Assembly: GCF_000189635.1 (NCBI RefSeq)
Contig: NW_002476162.1
Span: 186,001-250,000 of the forward strand
Reading direction: 5' to 3'
DNA length: 64,000 nt
Source of the DNA: Tetrahymena thermophila SB210
Lineage: Eukaryota; Ciliophora; Oligohymenophorea; Hymenostomatida; Tetrahymenidae
The notes beneath the pieces were generated by a model. The model saw only the letters and a list, made by a program, of their open reading frames with translations, made no database searches and had not been told where the DNA came from. Shown one piece after another: positions 13,953-27,330 of this stretch. The translations under genes were made by a program, and so were the position numbers. Position 1 is the stretch's first letter. The number at the start of each line of letters is the position of its first letter.

Positions 13953-14748
13953 ACTAATAAAGAATATTAAATAATTCTTTAAAAAAATATATAATTTAAA
14001 ATAAAATGAAATATTAAGATTACATTTTTTCTCTGAACTAAATAAATTCAACATAATAATATGTAATTATATTCAATTTTCAATAACTTTAATATGTATT
14101 ATCTTTAATCATGAGTGTATAATTAATAAATTACATTTAAATTTAAAAACTATCAAAATCTATTATCTATTTGGATTTATAGTAAAGTTAATTGACTATC
14201 TATTTTACCCTTTATTTTTATTATTTCACATTCTAATTATTAATTGTTACCCACTCTTTTACTTTATTGAATTAGAAACAAGTATTGTTTTTTAGAAAAT
14301 TATCTTAATTTTCATTCATATAAGTGATATGATTTTCATCTAAAAAAAATAAAAGTATGGCCAATGGCCTAATATTGCTAAGAACTTGCTAAACTATGAA
14401 ATTTTATACCATATTAGCTTTTGATTATTTACTGTAGAATTATTTTTATTTTATAACCCTAAAAAAATTATAATCCACATTTCAATTATAATAATTATTA
14501 GTTAAGCATTTTTCCTTATAAATTAATATTTTAGGAGGGGATCCAATTAATTTATTGGCAATTATCTAGATCTTTTATCATGTCTTTAAATAAAATCATC
14601 AAATAATATCTGATAATTAATATTTCTAAAATTAAAACAAATTACAATTAAAAATTGCCTTCAAATCCAATTATCAACAATAAACAAGCGATTATTAATT
14701 AATTAAATAAATCTTATTTGAATTATAAAAACAAAGTGAATGACTGAA
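13953..14748. other. Intergenic region
   Basis: About 0.8 kb of AT-rich DNA between two plus-strand genes. I see no gene in it. Confidence 0.5.
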
Positions 14749-15185
14749 ATGAGCTTAAAAAACTGCCACATCGGCGTTTAAGATCAAAAGCAAATCTAAG
14801 ACCCTCTTTAATGCAATTTAATTATGAATGATGAAGAAGCCCATAAAAATTACCATTTCTAAGCAGATTAGTCAACTTTAATGGTGAAGATTAGGTAAAA
14901 TTATTCTTTTCAAAGTTTCTAATTTATTAACTTTATTTTTTAATCAATAAAGTGATGAATCTATCTTCGAAAAAGAAAATGAAATAGTTCATCTTATTAA
15001 AGCGCATCCTAATATTAAAAAACTAAATATAGTTTTAAGGTAAAATCTTAAATATTATTTTAATTTATTTATTTTATTTTTTTTGCTATAGTAAGGGAAC
15101 AATCACAATTATATAAGCTAAGCTGATAGGTGAAAAGCTAAGATAGATAAAGAATTTGGTTGAAGTAAACATTCTGTTTCACTGA
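14749..15185 (+). CDS. Small three-exon protein, possible leucine-rich-repeat fragment
   Basis: Exons 14749-14894, 14953-15039 and 15092-15185 join in frame (327 bases, 108 aa). The two introns, of 58 and 52 bases, both start GTAAAAT after an AG and end AAG or TATAG. The product starts MSLKNCHIGVQDQ and ends NLVEVNILFH. The last third (HPNIKKLNIVLS..., LIGEKLRQIKNLVEVNI) has the spacing of Leu and Asn typical of leucine-rich repeats, a fold that is expanded in Tetrahymena. Only about two repeats would fit, so this may be a shortened member of such a family. Two consistent introns make a real gene likely; the family is an inference. Confidence 0.55.
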
Positions 15186-16513
15186 AAAATGAAATAGTTA
15201 GCTATTAAAGTTAACAAAATAATTTATATTAATCTCTTATTAAATTGAAATATGCCTTAAAAAATGTCAAGTTAAAAGATGAAAAATCATTAGAAAAAAG
15301 CAAAATATCATATAGAGCTAATTGTATCAAAATTAAATACTTAATCAATAATTTAAAAATAATTTAAAAAAAACTTATAAAATAATTAAAATAATAATAA
15401 ATAATGCATATCTATTTTTCTTTTGTTTATATTATAATTTTTCTATGCATTTTGTAATCAATTCAGCTATTAAATCAATATTCGAATCAAGTCATAAACC
15501 TACTAACTTTAATTTATTCTAAAGAAAAAATTACAATTTTTTATATTTGAAAATTTAATGGATATGATTAATTTTTATTTTCTTAAAAGATTTAAGTATA
15601 TCTAGATATCATAAATTACTTTAATCACAGAAAATGTAAATTTTAATTATTTAAAGGGGGTGGATAGTCTACTTTTCAAGTTTTTTATTTCATAAAACAC
15701 TTAAAAAGTTGGTCATAAGCTTAGATACACCGTTTATATAAAATTTTCAAAGGTAAAATATCATAAATTTAATTATAGACAAATAAAAAAATGAGGAGAA
15801 AAAAAGATATTAAACAGTTGTAAGTTTAGTTTTTTAACTCTTTTAAACAAAATAGCAAGTGGGTAATAGATAGATCATTCGCAATTTCAAAAATATAATA
15901 ATCTATATAATCTGATAAATAAATCAATTTTGATAGAAAAAATTAGAGATCACTAGAATTATTAAGCTTAAAACTATCAAGCAACTCCTTTAATCTATAA
16001 TTAATCTATATTTATAGATATAGATAAAATTAACAAAATTCTATATAAACATGAATTAAATTAATAAATTAATTCACTTGTATCAATTAATCTATTCCCT
16101 AAAAATTTTTTTTTAAATTAGCAATTCATACATTTTTGTAAAATTAATTTGCTTCATATATAGTATTGTTTAAATATTTAAAATTAGTAAAAAAAAAAGT
16201 TAAAAATCTGAATTTAAATATTTAAACATAGTTTGGATGAAAACAGTTACATTTAGTATGCTTATGATATTTATATATTCTTTAATAATATAAAAGTTTA
16301 AGGATAAATCCTAAATATTTCTTATAGTTTAATGTCAATAGCAATTTTAGATATAAAAAAATATTTCTTTCAATTTAATATTTATTTTAAAAATTTTAAG
16401 TTTGTAAAATTAAATTATTTTGGTTAATGTGAATATTAAATATAAGTTTAAAATTTAATGAAAAAATTTAGGCTAATATATTTATAGTAACTACAAACGA
16501 TATATGGATACAA

Positions 16514-16603
16514 AAGATACTAAGAAGTAGATATATAGGACCAAAATATATTAATATAAATATAAAACATATTTTTGAACCAGATATCATTTCTTAGTAT
16601 CTT
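16514..16603. repeat. Inverted repeat with 13-bp perfect arms
   Basis: Arms AAGATACTAAGAA (16514-16526) and its complement TTCTTAGTATCTT (16591-16603) are separated by 64 bases. The 10-mer CCAGATATCA is directly repeated nearby at 16580 and 16610. No open frame lies inside. Confidence 0.6.
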
Positions 16604-16659
16604 CTGTTCCCAGATATCAGCTCCCCAAACGATTTAAATATGAGTAAAATTTTAGTATA

Positions 16660-17440
16660 GTATATTTTAATCAATTTATAAGCTGAAAAGCTTAATTTAG
16701 TTTGATAATTTAGGGATATGAATATAAAAATTAATTTAATTATATCTAAATATATAAATAAATTGTATTTAATTATTATTTAGAAAAATAATTTATTTTT
16801 AACTTGCTCAGACTTATTAATTGAGATTTTATTTTTATTTATTTTTTTATTTTGACTCCAAGCATTTGAATCAATCTAAATACTTAAAAGTTTAACTCAG
16901 TTTGATAATATAAAAATTAGCTTAAGCATATTATAATAAATATTATTTTCTATATAATTTAAAATGATAAATAAATTTCAATTGCTTACATTTATTAAGT
17001 AAGATTTTGTTTACTTTTGACTTTTAATTTTTTATTCTTTAATAAATCTAAATACTGAAAAGTTTCATCTATTTGATTTGATAATGCTAAAAATATAAAA
17101 ATTAGTTTAAGAATATAATAATAAATATATTAATAATATTAAAATAAATTTAGTTAGACTATTTATTGTTTATAATTTACTAAGAGCTATAAATAATACT
17201 TTATTTATTTTGTCTTTAATATTTTAATCTTTAATTAATCTAAATACTGAAAAACTTCATCCATTGTTTGATAGGCTTTTGCTTAAAATATAGAAATTAG
17301 TTTAAGCATATGATAATAAATATATTAACTATAATTTAAAATGATTATTTATTTATTTTTTAATTTTTAAAGTTATAAATAATATTTTGTTTATTTTGAA
17401 TTTTTGGTTTTAAATACATCAAAACAAATTCAATTTAAAA
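16660..17440. repeat. Degenerate tandem repeat, units about 170-200 bp
   Basis: Four diverged copies share the ordered blocks ATCTAAATACTGAAAAG, TTTGATAAT, a stretch ATATAAAAATTAGTTTAAGCATA, ATAATAAATAT and a T-rich end with TTTTGTTTATTTTGA. The first block starts near 16670, 16873, 17046 and 17238, giving spacings of roughly 203, 173 and 192 bp. The copies are too diverged to be recent and none encodes a protein. Confidence 0.65.
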
Positions 17441-19528
17441 ATAGAAAAATTAATCAAAAAAAATAAATATTTTTGGTTACTTTAATTACTTAATCTACAA
17501 AATATAAACTATTTTTAACATAAATGTGTGTATTCTTTATAAATTACAAGCATTACAAAGTAATTTAATAAACATAATTCATATAATTTAAAAAATTTTA
17601 ATTAAAAATTCATGCTAAAAATGAAAAATAAAATTATCAAATTATTTTATTATGAGTTTAAGTTTATAATTTAAAAAAAACATTTCTTTTTATTATTGAG
17701 AAATCAAAATAAATATTAATATTTTTCTTATTTTCACAGCATATTTTATTTTATTTAAAATTTTTCAAATATTTATTTTTGAAATTTTCGATTATAAATT
17801 TAAAATTAATAAATTTAAATTTATTAAAGGTAGATTAAATAAATTTAATATTTTAATGATTAAAAAATTATATATTTTAAATTATTTGAAAAAAAATATA
17901 TTATTAAGCTGCAAGCTTTTCCTTAAAAAGTTTTTTTAGTAAATATATCAATAAACATTAAAATGATATTCAATTTTTTTAAGCAAATTAAATAAAAATA
18001 AATAAGTTTTAAAATAATGAAAATAAATATTATAAGAGTAAGAAATATTTAAGAAAAAATAATTATTTAGTTAAATCAAGAATATAAAAGAAAAATAATT
18101 ATTCCAGAATTTCATAGAATATCCTTTAAAAATAGAATCCATAACAAAGCATAAAACAATAATATAGCAACAAAACAAGGTTAAATAGGAATTTTCTACA
18201 TTTTGAAAATTTTACTTTTTTCAGAATTCATACATATTTTAGGTCTAATTTTAAGAGAATCCCTTTTTTATCTCACAAATCGTTAACAAACTATGAAATT
18301 AAGATAACTAACTAATTATACTTGTTCTAAAAATATAATAATAGTGCATGCTCAAAAAAAATAAATAATAAATCCACTAAAATTATTACAGCTTTTGAAA
18401 ACTTTTTTAAAATATAGCTTCCATGTTAGGCATATTCAATCACTTAGTAAAATAAATTTTATTTAATTATGAAATTGGATTGCCTGCCTATGAAAATAAC
18501 ACGTTTAAGAAAAATAGATGAACCTATAACTCTGATTAGCAATTCTAAATAACACAATAAAAATCTTTGTAATATCAAAAAGTGATGCAACTAAAAATAT
18601 TATTCACATTAAGGAAGAATATCTTTTTCAAAACTTAGTGATTGCTATAGAGTATTACTTTTTTTGATTATCCCAAATTCATATTAAGCTTAAAAAGCTT
18701 TATAATCCCTGAAGTAAATTTTAGTTATGTGCTTGAGTAACAAGTTTTATAGAATATCTAATAATTTTAATCAGCTTTCTTCCCCACGAAAAAGCTCTAA
18801 ATAAAGACTTTAATGATAATTCAAGTAAATTTAGTTTGATAATTTCAAAAGAAATTTTTAATTTGCAAACTAATTAATAACTTAGATCTCTTCCTTTCTT
18901 GCTTTCTTTCTTTATTTAAATAAATTTACCCTATTAAGGTTTATAAATTGCATTTTTCCCTTCTTAGGCTTATTATAATCATACGATTAAAAAAGGGAAA
19001 AAAAAAATTTTTGATCTGTTTGCATTATTTTTTTCTTTTATAATCTATTCATGTTTATAAATCAAATTTCTAATTAACATGTTTTTAAACTAAGCAAAAA
19101 GTATTTCTTTTCTATTCAACTATTTTTCTCAAATGCTAGGTAGTACTAACAATCAACATTTTTTAATTTTGTAATGATCTGGAAATATTCCATATAAAAT
19201 CCATATAACTTCTAAAGTTTTACTTAACTTCTCTCCAATTTTTTCATTCAAATTTCGACAGCGCAAACAATTGTTCATTTTACTATTTTATGTATTTTTT
19301 CAAGAATGCCTTAAATTTATCTCTGAAATATTTAGAAGAATCTGTGAAGATTTTAGATTTCAAATTTTTAACTACTGAAAAAGGATAAAGGTATGATAAA
19401 TTCATAAATATGATCAAAGTCAATAATGATACTTTTTTTTTCCCCATAACAATTCGCAATGTTATTTTGAATTATATGAATAGCTAAACAAAAGAAAGCT
19501 ATTTTAAATGTTAAATTTTATTATATGC

Positions 19529-19544
19529 AGAGAGAGAGAGAGAG
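19529..19544. repeat. (AG)8 microsatellite
   Basis: Eight perfect AG units in AT-rich intergenic DNA. Confidence 0.9.
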
Positions 19545-20249
19545 CAATTTACAATTTAATCTGATGTTTCAATAATAAGTATTGCTATTATATAAGACTA
19601 CGCTACCTATAAAATAGAGTGTATTTCGAAAGAGTTTTTCATAACTTTAAATAATCTAATATGAAATAATACTAGATACACTAAATAGGAAAAAAAATTA
19701 CCTTATTTTAGATGAAACATAAATATTTTTGAGCTGAGGATTCTTAAGCTAAATGAGCCTAAAAGAAAGAAAGTACTTGCTAACAAAGCTTGCTTAAAAA
19801 ATCTGTGCTTGAGCGAAGATGAGATGAGATAGATAAATAAGAAAAGAAATTGTTATAGCTAGAGAAAATTATTATAATAAGTATGGGAAGAAAAGTTGGG
19901 TGATAAGAGAGGTGATTCAAGTTACATATTATTGAATGAAAAGAAAAAAATGAAAAGATAAATAAGTAAACAAATAAATATGAATAAAGAGATAAATAGA
20001 AATATGAATTGAATGATAAGGTAAGAATGTGGAGGTTCCTGAAATTATACAAGTATATAACAAATAATTTTGATATTTTAAAACATGGTTTATGTTTTTT
20101 GAATAAAATAATGGAGTTTGGAAGATAAGAAATTAAATTAAAATATAGGTTTAGTTTTAATAAAAAGGTTTGCGCTGAGATAGCTATTGACCAGTTGATC
20201 ATTCACCTCTCTCCCCGCAGTTTTTAGTATTTGTGAAATGATTTTTCTT

Positions 20250-21125
20250 TCAAGCCTTGTTGGTTTCGACGACAAAGAAACGGAAGGTGTTGAGGAAGAG
20301 GTTAGTTTTTGAGGTCAATCTCTTCATGTAACTAATGTTCATACCATTTTCCTTCATAATATTAGTGAATTCATTTTCGTAAGTGATTTAACCAAAGTCA
20401 ATGGAAGTGAGGTACTTAAGGTAGGGCTTAACCTTGCCAGCCATTTCTTAGATAAGGCCCTTCTTTTGGAAGAGGGTCATGAGGAAATAGATCTTACCGT
20501 TATCAGCAAGTAAGTTCTTAGCAATTTCAAGAGCTTTAATTCTGTCGGGCATGAGCATGAAAGAAGAAGAGAAAATAATAACGTCGTACTTCAAAGTTTT
20601 TTCCTTTTCCATGTCATAGAAGTTCATGTATTTAATTTCAACGTTAGAGTGTTTACTGAAGATCTTCTTGGCAGCAGGAATATAGTTGGTGTCAATATCA
20701 ATACCAGTTACTTAGACGCTCTTAGGGATTCTGTCAATAATAGAGTAGAGAGGATGACCAGTGCCAACACCGACATCTAAAATTCTTTTGAAGTTCTTTT
20801 CGTTACCTTTCCATTAGTCAGCCATATCAATATAAGAGTATCTAATTATTAAAATATATTATTTAGATTAAATCCTTCAAATTTTGTTTGTTTAATTTTC
20901 TCGCTTTCGCTTTGCTTTCATTTCAAAACTATTGTTGTTCTGTTATTTTTTTTTGCGATTGCTTATCTAAACCATAATGGTTGAAACAATTGTCTAAAAA
21001 ATAAATGAAATTAGTTGTTACCTTGTGAGATAGACTGAGTATATCTTGTTGTAGATCAAGACGGGAATATAAGATAAGATGAATCTAATGAATTAGAAAA
21101 TCTTGCTGAAGATAGTTCCGATCAT
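20250..21125 (-). CDS. SAM-dependent methyltransferase with N-terminal membrane anchor
   Basis: Predicted class I methyltransferase, 231 aa. Exons 21022-21125 and 20250-20841 are joined across a 180-base GTAACA...AATTAG intron in phase 2. Motif I is ILDVGVGTGHPL, which binds S-adenosylmethionine. A GIDID motif follows at the end of strand 2, with an acidic residue for the ribose. Further on are YDVIIFSSSFMLMPDR (motif II/III region) and LLADNGKIYFLM (motif IV). The first 34 residues are hydrophobic or amphipathic (FIRFILSYIPVLIYNKIY), so the enzyme probably sits on a membrane. The exon is clearly less AT-rich than most of its neighbours and prefers C-ending codons, which in Tetrahymena usually marks strong expression. 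The substrate cannot be told. Confidence 0.85.
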
Positions 21126-23378
21126 TTTAGTTTGATAATTTATTTTTAAGAATATTTTTTGACAATTTTTTGTTTTACAATTTTTTTGTTTGATATTGAA
21201 TTATGAACAATCGAGACAATTGTTAGGTTTTGAAGTTGAGATAATTGATTATCAAGCACTGATTATTTCCATTCAGAGTAGTAAAAAACATTATAAATTT
21301 ATTAAAAGCTTCTCTTTTTTTTCTAAAAAAATACTAATGTACTCCCCTCCCCCCACCTTAATCAAATTTTTTCAATTGAGTAAAAGAATTAATCGCAAAA
21401 ATAACAATTTTACCACCCTAAAATCACCTTTTTGTTTTAAGTTGATAAAAAACTCATGATCATACATTCAAACACATAATTCCTATTTTATGTAATTCTG
21501 AAGCCAAAAGTTCCTTCTTAATTTATTTATCTTCTTTTCCATTCCAAATAAATAAATAAATTATCCATTATTAATTATTGAAATGAAGTGATTAAAGTTT
21601 TGAGTCCAATTATTAATTAATTTATAAAAACTTGTATTTTTTAATTCAAAAGTGAATAAAAACCTCTTTCTCGAATTTTTCTTTTATTAAAATGTTCACA
21701 CTTTCTTTGATAATTCTTTTTTTATTCCAATCTATTTTCCTATGTAGTACAGTTAATATTTTATAAATTCATTTACACACAAGAAGAATACTAAACTTCT
21801 AGATAATAACTTGTTAGTTTTTAAAATATTAAGCTATGCGAATCATAGTACTCCTAACTAATGCATGTTAATATGTTAAGATTATTTGAGATTGATTTAT
21901 TCTTCCAAAGTTAGTTTTCCAGAAGAAAAAAAACAAGCAAGCTCCATTTCAAATTTCAAAGAACAAAAGTAATTAAGTTAAAATAGCTTTGAACAAATCT
22001 ATTTAAAAAACACAACGTATATAAATAATTTACTAAATTTGTACAGATTCAAAAGTGAGCGAGATCTTAGGCAAATTAATATTTTTTTCAATTTCATTTA
22101 GAAGTATCAGCATTTCCACTCAAATTGGATTTACATTTGTACTTTAAATTTTTTTTCTTTGTTTCTTGAGTTTTTATCAAAGATATCCAAACAATTGTTA
22201 AAAAAATAAAAGAGACTCTTCTTAAAATAAAAAATTGCAAAAAATTTAAAAAATCCTAAATTTGGAGCTAGCTTATTTGTTTATATATTTGAATTATTAA
22301 TCTTTTAATATGTAAAGTTAAGTCAATCAATTTCATAATAAAGCTCTAAGAAAGTTATTCAATAAATTTTGATGTTTACACCTCATTACAGATATTTATT
22401 TTTAAGCTAAAATCATTAATTCCCTCTTTATTTTCTAAATTGTATTTATATTATATTAGTTGAAAGACTATTTTAATTTTATCTTTTCATAATTAAAATA
22501 AATCTTTTGTTGTTGTAAAAGATTACTTTTTTAAAACAGTTGCCACGCAACTCTTAATTTTAAAGCAAATAAAAAATATATCATCATTATAATCTATATT
22601 ATTTTTCCAAAAATTATAAAAATTAAGTTAATCTCTAAAACTTTTATTTGTTTTTAAAATGATAATTTTTGTTTAGTTAAATAAAAAATATAAAAAATAA
22701 TTTATGCAGCTATATTCTAAATATATTATTATTTATTCATAATCTTGTAATGCTATTTTACTTAGAAAATATATTTTTTAGATTTTAAACTCTACGAATA
22801 TCGAATAATAAAAAATATGCAATTAATAATTATTTCTATTTAATAAATTTCTAAAAAATAAGTATAAAATTAAATAAACATCGAAAACATTTAATAATAC
22901 AAGCATTATAATAGATTATTTTTGAAATTCGAATTCCTTCTCAGTTTTTGAGTGATATTTAAAATAAAATTTGCTTAAAAAATGATAAACCTTTTGATTG
23001 ATTTTATAAAACCATTATCACATATAACAATATGTTACAAAAAAGAAAGAAAGAAAAATTATATTTATTTTATAAAGCAAACAAAATAAAGACTTGTAAT
23101 TAATATAAATTTCGTATAAAATCATCAAACAACGAAAACAATTTTTAATTTATTTTTAAAATGTTCAGAAAATTAAATAAATATAAAATAAATTTTTTAA
23201 TTTAAAATTAAAGTTTATTTTACAAATTTATTATAAAATCAATAAAATTATTTAAAGTTTTTAAAAAAAAATAAAGCTAAATATGTCTAAATTAATTTTG
23301 AAATAACCTTAATGTTAATTTTTAATTTATATATCAATTATGTTTCAGTCATTGATTTTTTAATACTCTCAATTATTT
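21126..23378. other. Intergenic region
   Basis: About 2.25 kb of AT-rich DNA upstream of the methyltransferase gene and downstream of the next minus-strand gene. A plus-strand open stretch at 21190-21459 has no coding-like features. I see nothing else. Confidence 0.5.
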
Positions 23379-25547
23379 TCAAAATGTATTTTGCTGATGT
23401 TATTAAAACTACTCTATAAATTTTGTTATTATTTGTGGAATTAATGTCAAAAGACCTAGTGCTATTGTGAAAAAAGTTTCTTAAAAATTTAACTTTAATA
23501 GATTAAAGACGTAATAGCACTTCAGTTTACTGTCTTAAATCAATTATTTTTGAATGTTCTTTAAACTTTTCAATATATTTTTTAAGATTTTTTATTATAA
23601 AATATTTTCTTAATATTTTTAATAAATAACTCCTTGAAACTATTGTTAATTCTGGATATAGAAATCAGAAACAAACATTATTTTCGAGCATAATATGTCA
23701 TAGCAAGTAAATACATCCTAGTAGTCTTGTTCTAATTGTATAGAAGATGCCTACAATTTCAAATCACCTTCATTTTGCTTTTAAAAAGAACTTTTATCAA
23801 GGATTTAGGGTTTATAGTACTATTCTGTATGATCTGCGTTTTAAGGTCTAATTATATTACTACTATCCTCAATTTGATGCTAATTATCAATTTGTTTTGT
23901 TATTTGCTCATCTTTAAATTGATATCCAATTTTGTGGTCCTCGACAATTTCTAAATATTTTTATTTTGTAGTTCCTCTTTATTTAAAGTAGTAATCATAT
24001 AGCTGCTCCATATCAGAAACAACTGATGCAATTGAATCTATCTAATCACTTGTTTCATCAAAAACATCATTGTACTTAGAACCAAAATATATTCTAAATA
24101 AAATTAAGGTATTAAGAAGAATAAAGGTGAAAGTAGATGATATCACAGTTAGAGGTTTTAATAATATTGATTCTTTATTAATTACAATATAAATTTCTCC
24201 ATAAGCAGCTATTGTAATATTAAAGACAAATAAATAGTAAAAAAATAGACAAGTGTAGGTCCACTCAAGCTTTTTAAGTATTTCTTAATAATAATCATAA
24301 ACTGCACGACGTGAGTTATCCCATGTTTCCAAGCTTTAAGCACAAGTTACATCAATAGCGTTCATATAATCTATTTCATCTCCATATAATTTAATAGCTT
24401 AGTTAATATTATTAGACATTATAGTCTTACGACGGAGATCGTAACTGCTAAGCATACAGTTTAAGCAATACACTTCGTTGATACTAAATAAAGTAATAAC
24501 AGAGATATGAAATAAATCTTGAAGATTAAGTGTCTTCTACTATAAAAAAATATAGTAAACACAAAATACAATCTTAAGAAAAGTGATTGCTGATAGTGTT
24601 AAAAACTATGAAGAGCATGGAGATAGAAATTTGTTTTACCCTTTAACTAACTAGAAACCAATATACTACTTAATATTCAAATTTTTCATAAAATTAACTA
24701 AACAATTGAACCTCTAAGATTATACATCAACTTCCAAATTTTCAAAAATAATTCTCTAGTATTCTTTCAGCCATTATTTATTGTCTATAGGTGTATCCAT
24801 AATAGAAGTAGAAAAGCATCCGTCTATGTGGATAAATAATACATCTTCATCTTCCTTGTTTAAACTAAAAATATTTTTGAATTTTAGAGAAAAGTCATTT
24901 TTCTTAGTCATTTATATGATAGAAAATATCATAGTATGCGTAATAAACATTATAAATCCATCTATGTACCAAAAAAAGTAGACATTCTCCTTCTTTTCAT
25001 CAAAAAGAAGCTCTTTAATTGTTTCATAGCATACATAAACTATGGTAAATGAAAATATTATGCAAAATATTGGATTTACGAAGTCAGAAAGAAAATTTCT
25101 TTTACTGCATTTACATGAAAATATATATTTAATCAAAAAGAAGAACTCATCAAGAGCCATAAAAGGGTATAAGATAACTGTGTTCCAAATTAATTTAAGG
25201 ATGATAGTTACAGTGATACTGAAAATAGAAAATTTATCATCTTTATTCCTTTCTTCGTAAAGATCACGATCCTGTGGTAACTATTACTCAATCTCATTTT
25301 CTATTTAACTTTGTTCACTAGGATTTTATAAATTTTAACTTTAGCTGTTTATTTCATTTTCTTATTTTTTTTCATTTTTTGATTATTCATCATCTTAGAA
25401 TTCAAAAAAGCTGGCGTTTTTATCTTTAAGAGTTTTTAATTGAGACTATTACTAGCTTTAATTATCCTCAGGAGGAGGTCCCTAAGGCTTTATATACATG
25501 TAAGCTTACATTTTAAACTATTGACCTTCCACGTTTTCTTACTCCAT
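23379..25547 (-). CDS. Polytopic membrane protein, 722 aa, about seven or eight TM spans
   Basis: Single exon of 723 codons from ATG at 25547 to TGA at 23379. The N-terminal 105 residues are soluble, Gln/Glu-rich and acidic. Hydrophobic spans follow: FSIFSITVTIILKLIW, NPIFCIIFSFTIVYV, GFIMFITHTMIF, LSAITFLKIVFCVYYIFL, LFHISVITLFSI, TCLFFYYLFVFNITIAA and VISSTFTFILLNTLILF. A cytosolic-type loop between the fifth and sixth holds ETWDNSRRAVYDYY. A Gln-rich tail of about 200 residues is followed by one more hydrophobic segment (TFFTIALGLLTLIPQIITKF) near the C-terminus. Seven spans with an internal conserved-looking W/RR loop recall gustatory-receptor-like proteins of protists, but the similarity is too weak to name it. 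Transport or sensing are both possible. Confidence 0.8.
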
Positions 25548-27330
25548 TTTTCAAAATGATATTTAATGATTTAATCAATATTATTTTTTATTTAATAATG
25601 AAATATCTTTAAAAAATAGTTTTTATTCATAAATTTAAAGGAAATATAATAAAAAATATATTTAAATTTATTTATTTACTATCCAAACATCTAACTTTGC
25701 CGTTTTCAAATAAATAAATAATAAATACATAAAATAAAATATATATATATACTTTAAAGTTTAATCTTTTCCCCCTCCATTTCTACCTACAATACATAAT
25801 AAAATTGAAAATAACTTAAAAAAGATATTAAAGGAACAACAGTACAAGCAGCATTAAAATATGAAAAATCAAGATATATATAGTAAGAGTTATAATGATT
25901 AATCAATTATTTTTATTTTTAAATTTTTATTTATATTTATTAGATTTTATATTGAAATATTAATCTAAAAAATCTTTATAAAGTAATTTTGTTGAATATT
26001 TAATTAAATAAGAAAACTTTTTGCTTAAAAAAGTACTCAAATACCTTCATTTGTAAATATTTGATACTAAAACTAGTCTAAGAAGTAATTTAAAATATTA
26101 TTTTTTTCTAAAATTTTAGATAATAATAACTTTAATAGAATAATGATGTTTCATTTAAAATTGTAAAGAAGTCATATCAAAAGCTTATCATCAATGAGTT
26201 TTGTAAATAATATGTAAAATTAAAGATTAAGTTATTTCCTAAAAATAGCAAATCTTAAGTTAATTTAAATGTAGTTAGCTATTGAAAAATATAGCTAAAT
26301 TATTTCAAAATAAAATTTATTTGAAATGAAATATTTGGTATAAAAGAAGATATCTATTAAAATAGTTTCTAATACTATTTTATGTCATTTTAAAGTTATT
26401 TAGAGTTAGTATATTCTTATTGAGAAATTTAACTGAAATACATATATTAAGAAACCAAAAACAATATTATCTATCTATCTATTATAATGTAAATTTTATT
26501 TATTTTTTTCAATTATTTAAATAAGAATAATGTATTAAGCAGAAATTATATTCTGCCAAATAAAAAAATAATTTAATTTTTATGATAAGAGAATAAAATG
26601 TTTATTTGTTAAACTATGAATAATATTAAAAGTAAACTTTAGATAGCTAATATAAGTAGGTATGTTAAAACAATAATAGATTTCTTAAATTAGTATAAAT
26701 TCTTCTGTTTTTAATGCAATATATATAGAAAAATTTTATTGGAATTATGGTCATTGATAATGAATTATTTACAATTATATATTATGTGTTGTTTTGAGGA
26801 TTGATTAAATAAAGAAATAAAATATTTATTATTATATAGGTAATAACATAAAGATGTTAATTAGTATCCTTTGTAATAATTGCTATATTTACAATGTTTT
26901 TTGATAAAATTTAATCAAATTATAATTTTTATAAGGATTTCTCTTAGACATAAATAAAAATATTTTTATTTATTTAGGGGAAAGTAAAAAAATATTTATT
27001 TTCAATACTTCTACAAGAGAAAATTGTAAATAGCTTGGCTCAAAAATAGCACAAGTTTGTATGCAAGGACTTGTAAATTATGCAAAGTTTGTTAATTATT
27101 GACAAGCTTTTAGTTATTTATTAGTAATAATTAATAGAGAATAATTAATAGTTAAATTGAAAAGAGAATCAAAAATAATTCGAAAATACATTTGCTATAA
27201 CCTTTTTTTTTATTGATCAGTCAAGCAAAAAATATCTATAAAATAAGAAGTAAAATTCTAAAAATTATTGAAATATAGATTTTATTTTGAGCTAAAGCAT
27301 TTTTGTAAAGTGAATCAGGTAAATAGCGTA
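25548..27330. other. Intergenic region between divergent genes
   Basis: About 1.8 kb of AT-rich DNA that must hold the promoters of both flanking genes. I see no coding signal and no distinctive repeat. Confidence 0.5.

Larger units (their letters stand above)
15186..20249. other. 5-kb intergenic region with repeats
   Basis: The longest gene-free stretch of the window. It contains an inverted repeat (16514-16603), a degenerate tandem repeat (about 16660-17440), an (AG)8 run and otherwise AT-rich DNA. A stretch free of standard-code stops at 19780-20202 on the minus strand is Leu/Phe/Ser/Ile-rich without any motif, and I do not call it a gene. Confidence 0.6.

Noticed and set aside
19780..20202. 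Minus-strand open stretch of 140 codons downstream of the methyltransferase gene
   Set aside because: Composition is Leu/Phe/Ser/Ile/Tyr only, as expected from purine-rich simple DNA on the other strand. It has no motif and overlaps no conserved feature.
21190..21459. Plus-strand open stretch of 89 codons upstream of the methyltransferase gene
   Set aside because: No homology-like pattern, no good context, and it contains poly-C/poly-T runs typical of flanking DNA.
23458..23525. Inverted repeat AGTGCTATT / AATAGCACT
   Set aside because: It lies within the coding sequence of the membrane protein and has only 9-bp arms; likely coincidence.
24781..25260. Short plus-strand frames inside 23379-25547
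   Set aside because: They are antisense to the 722-aa membrane protein, whose frame is continuous and coding-like.
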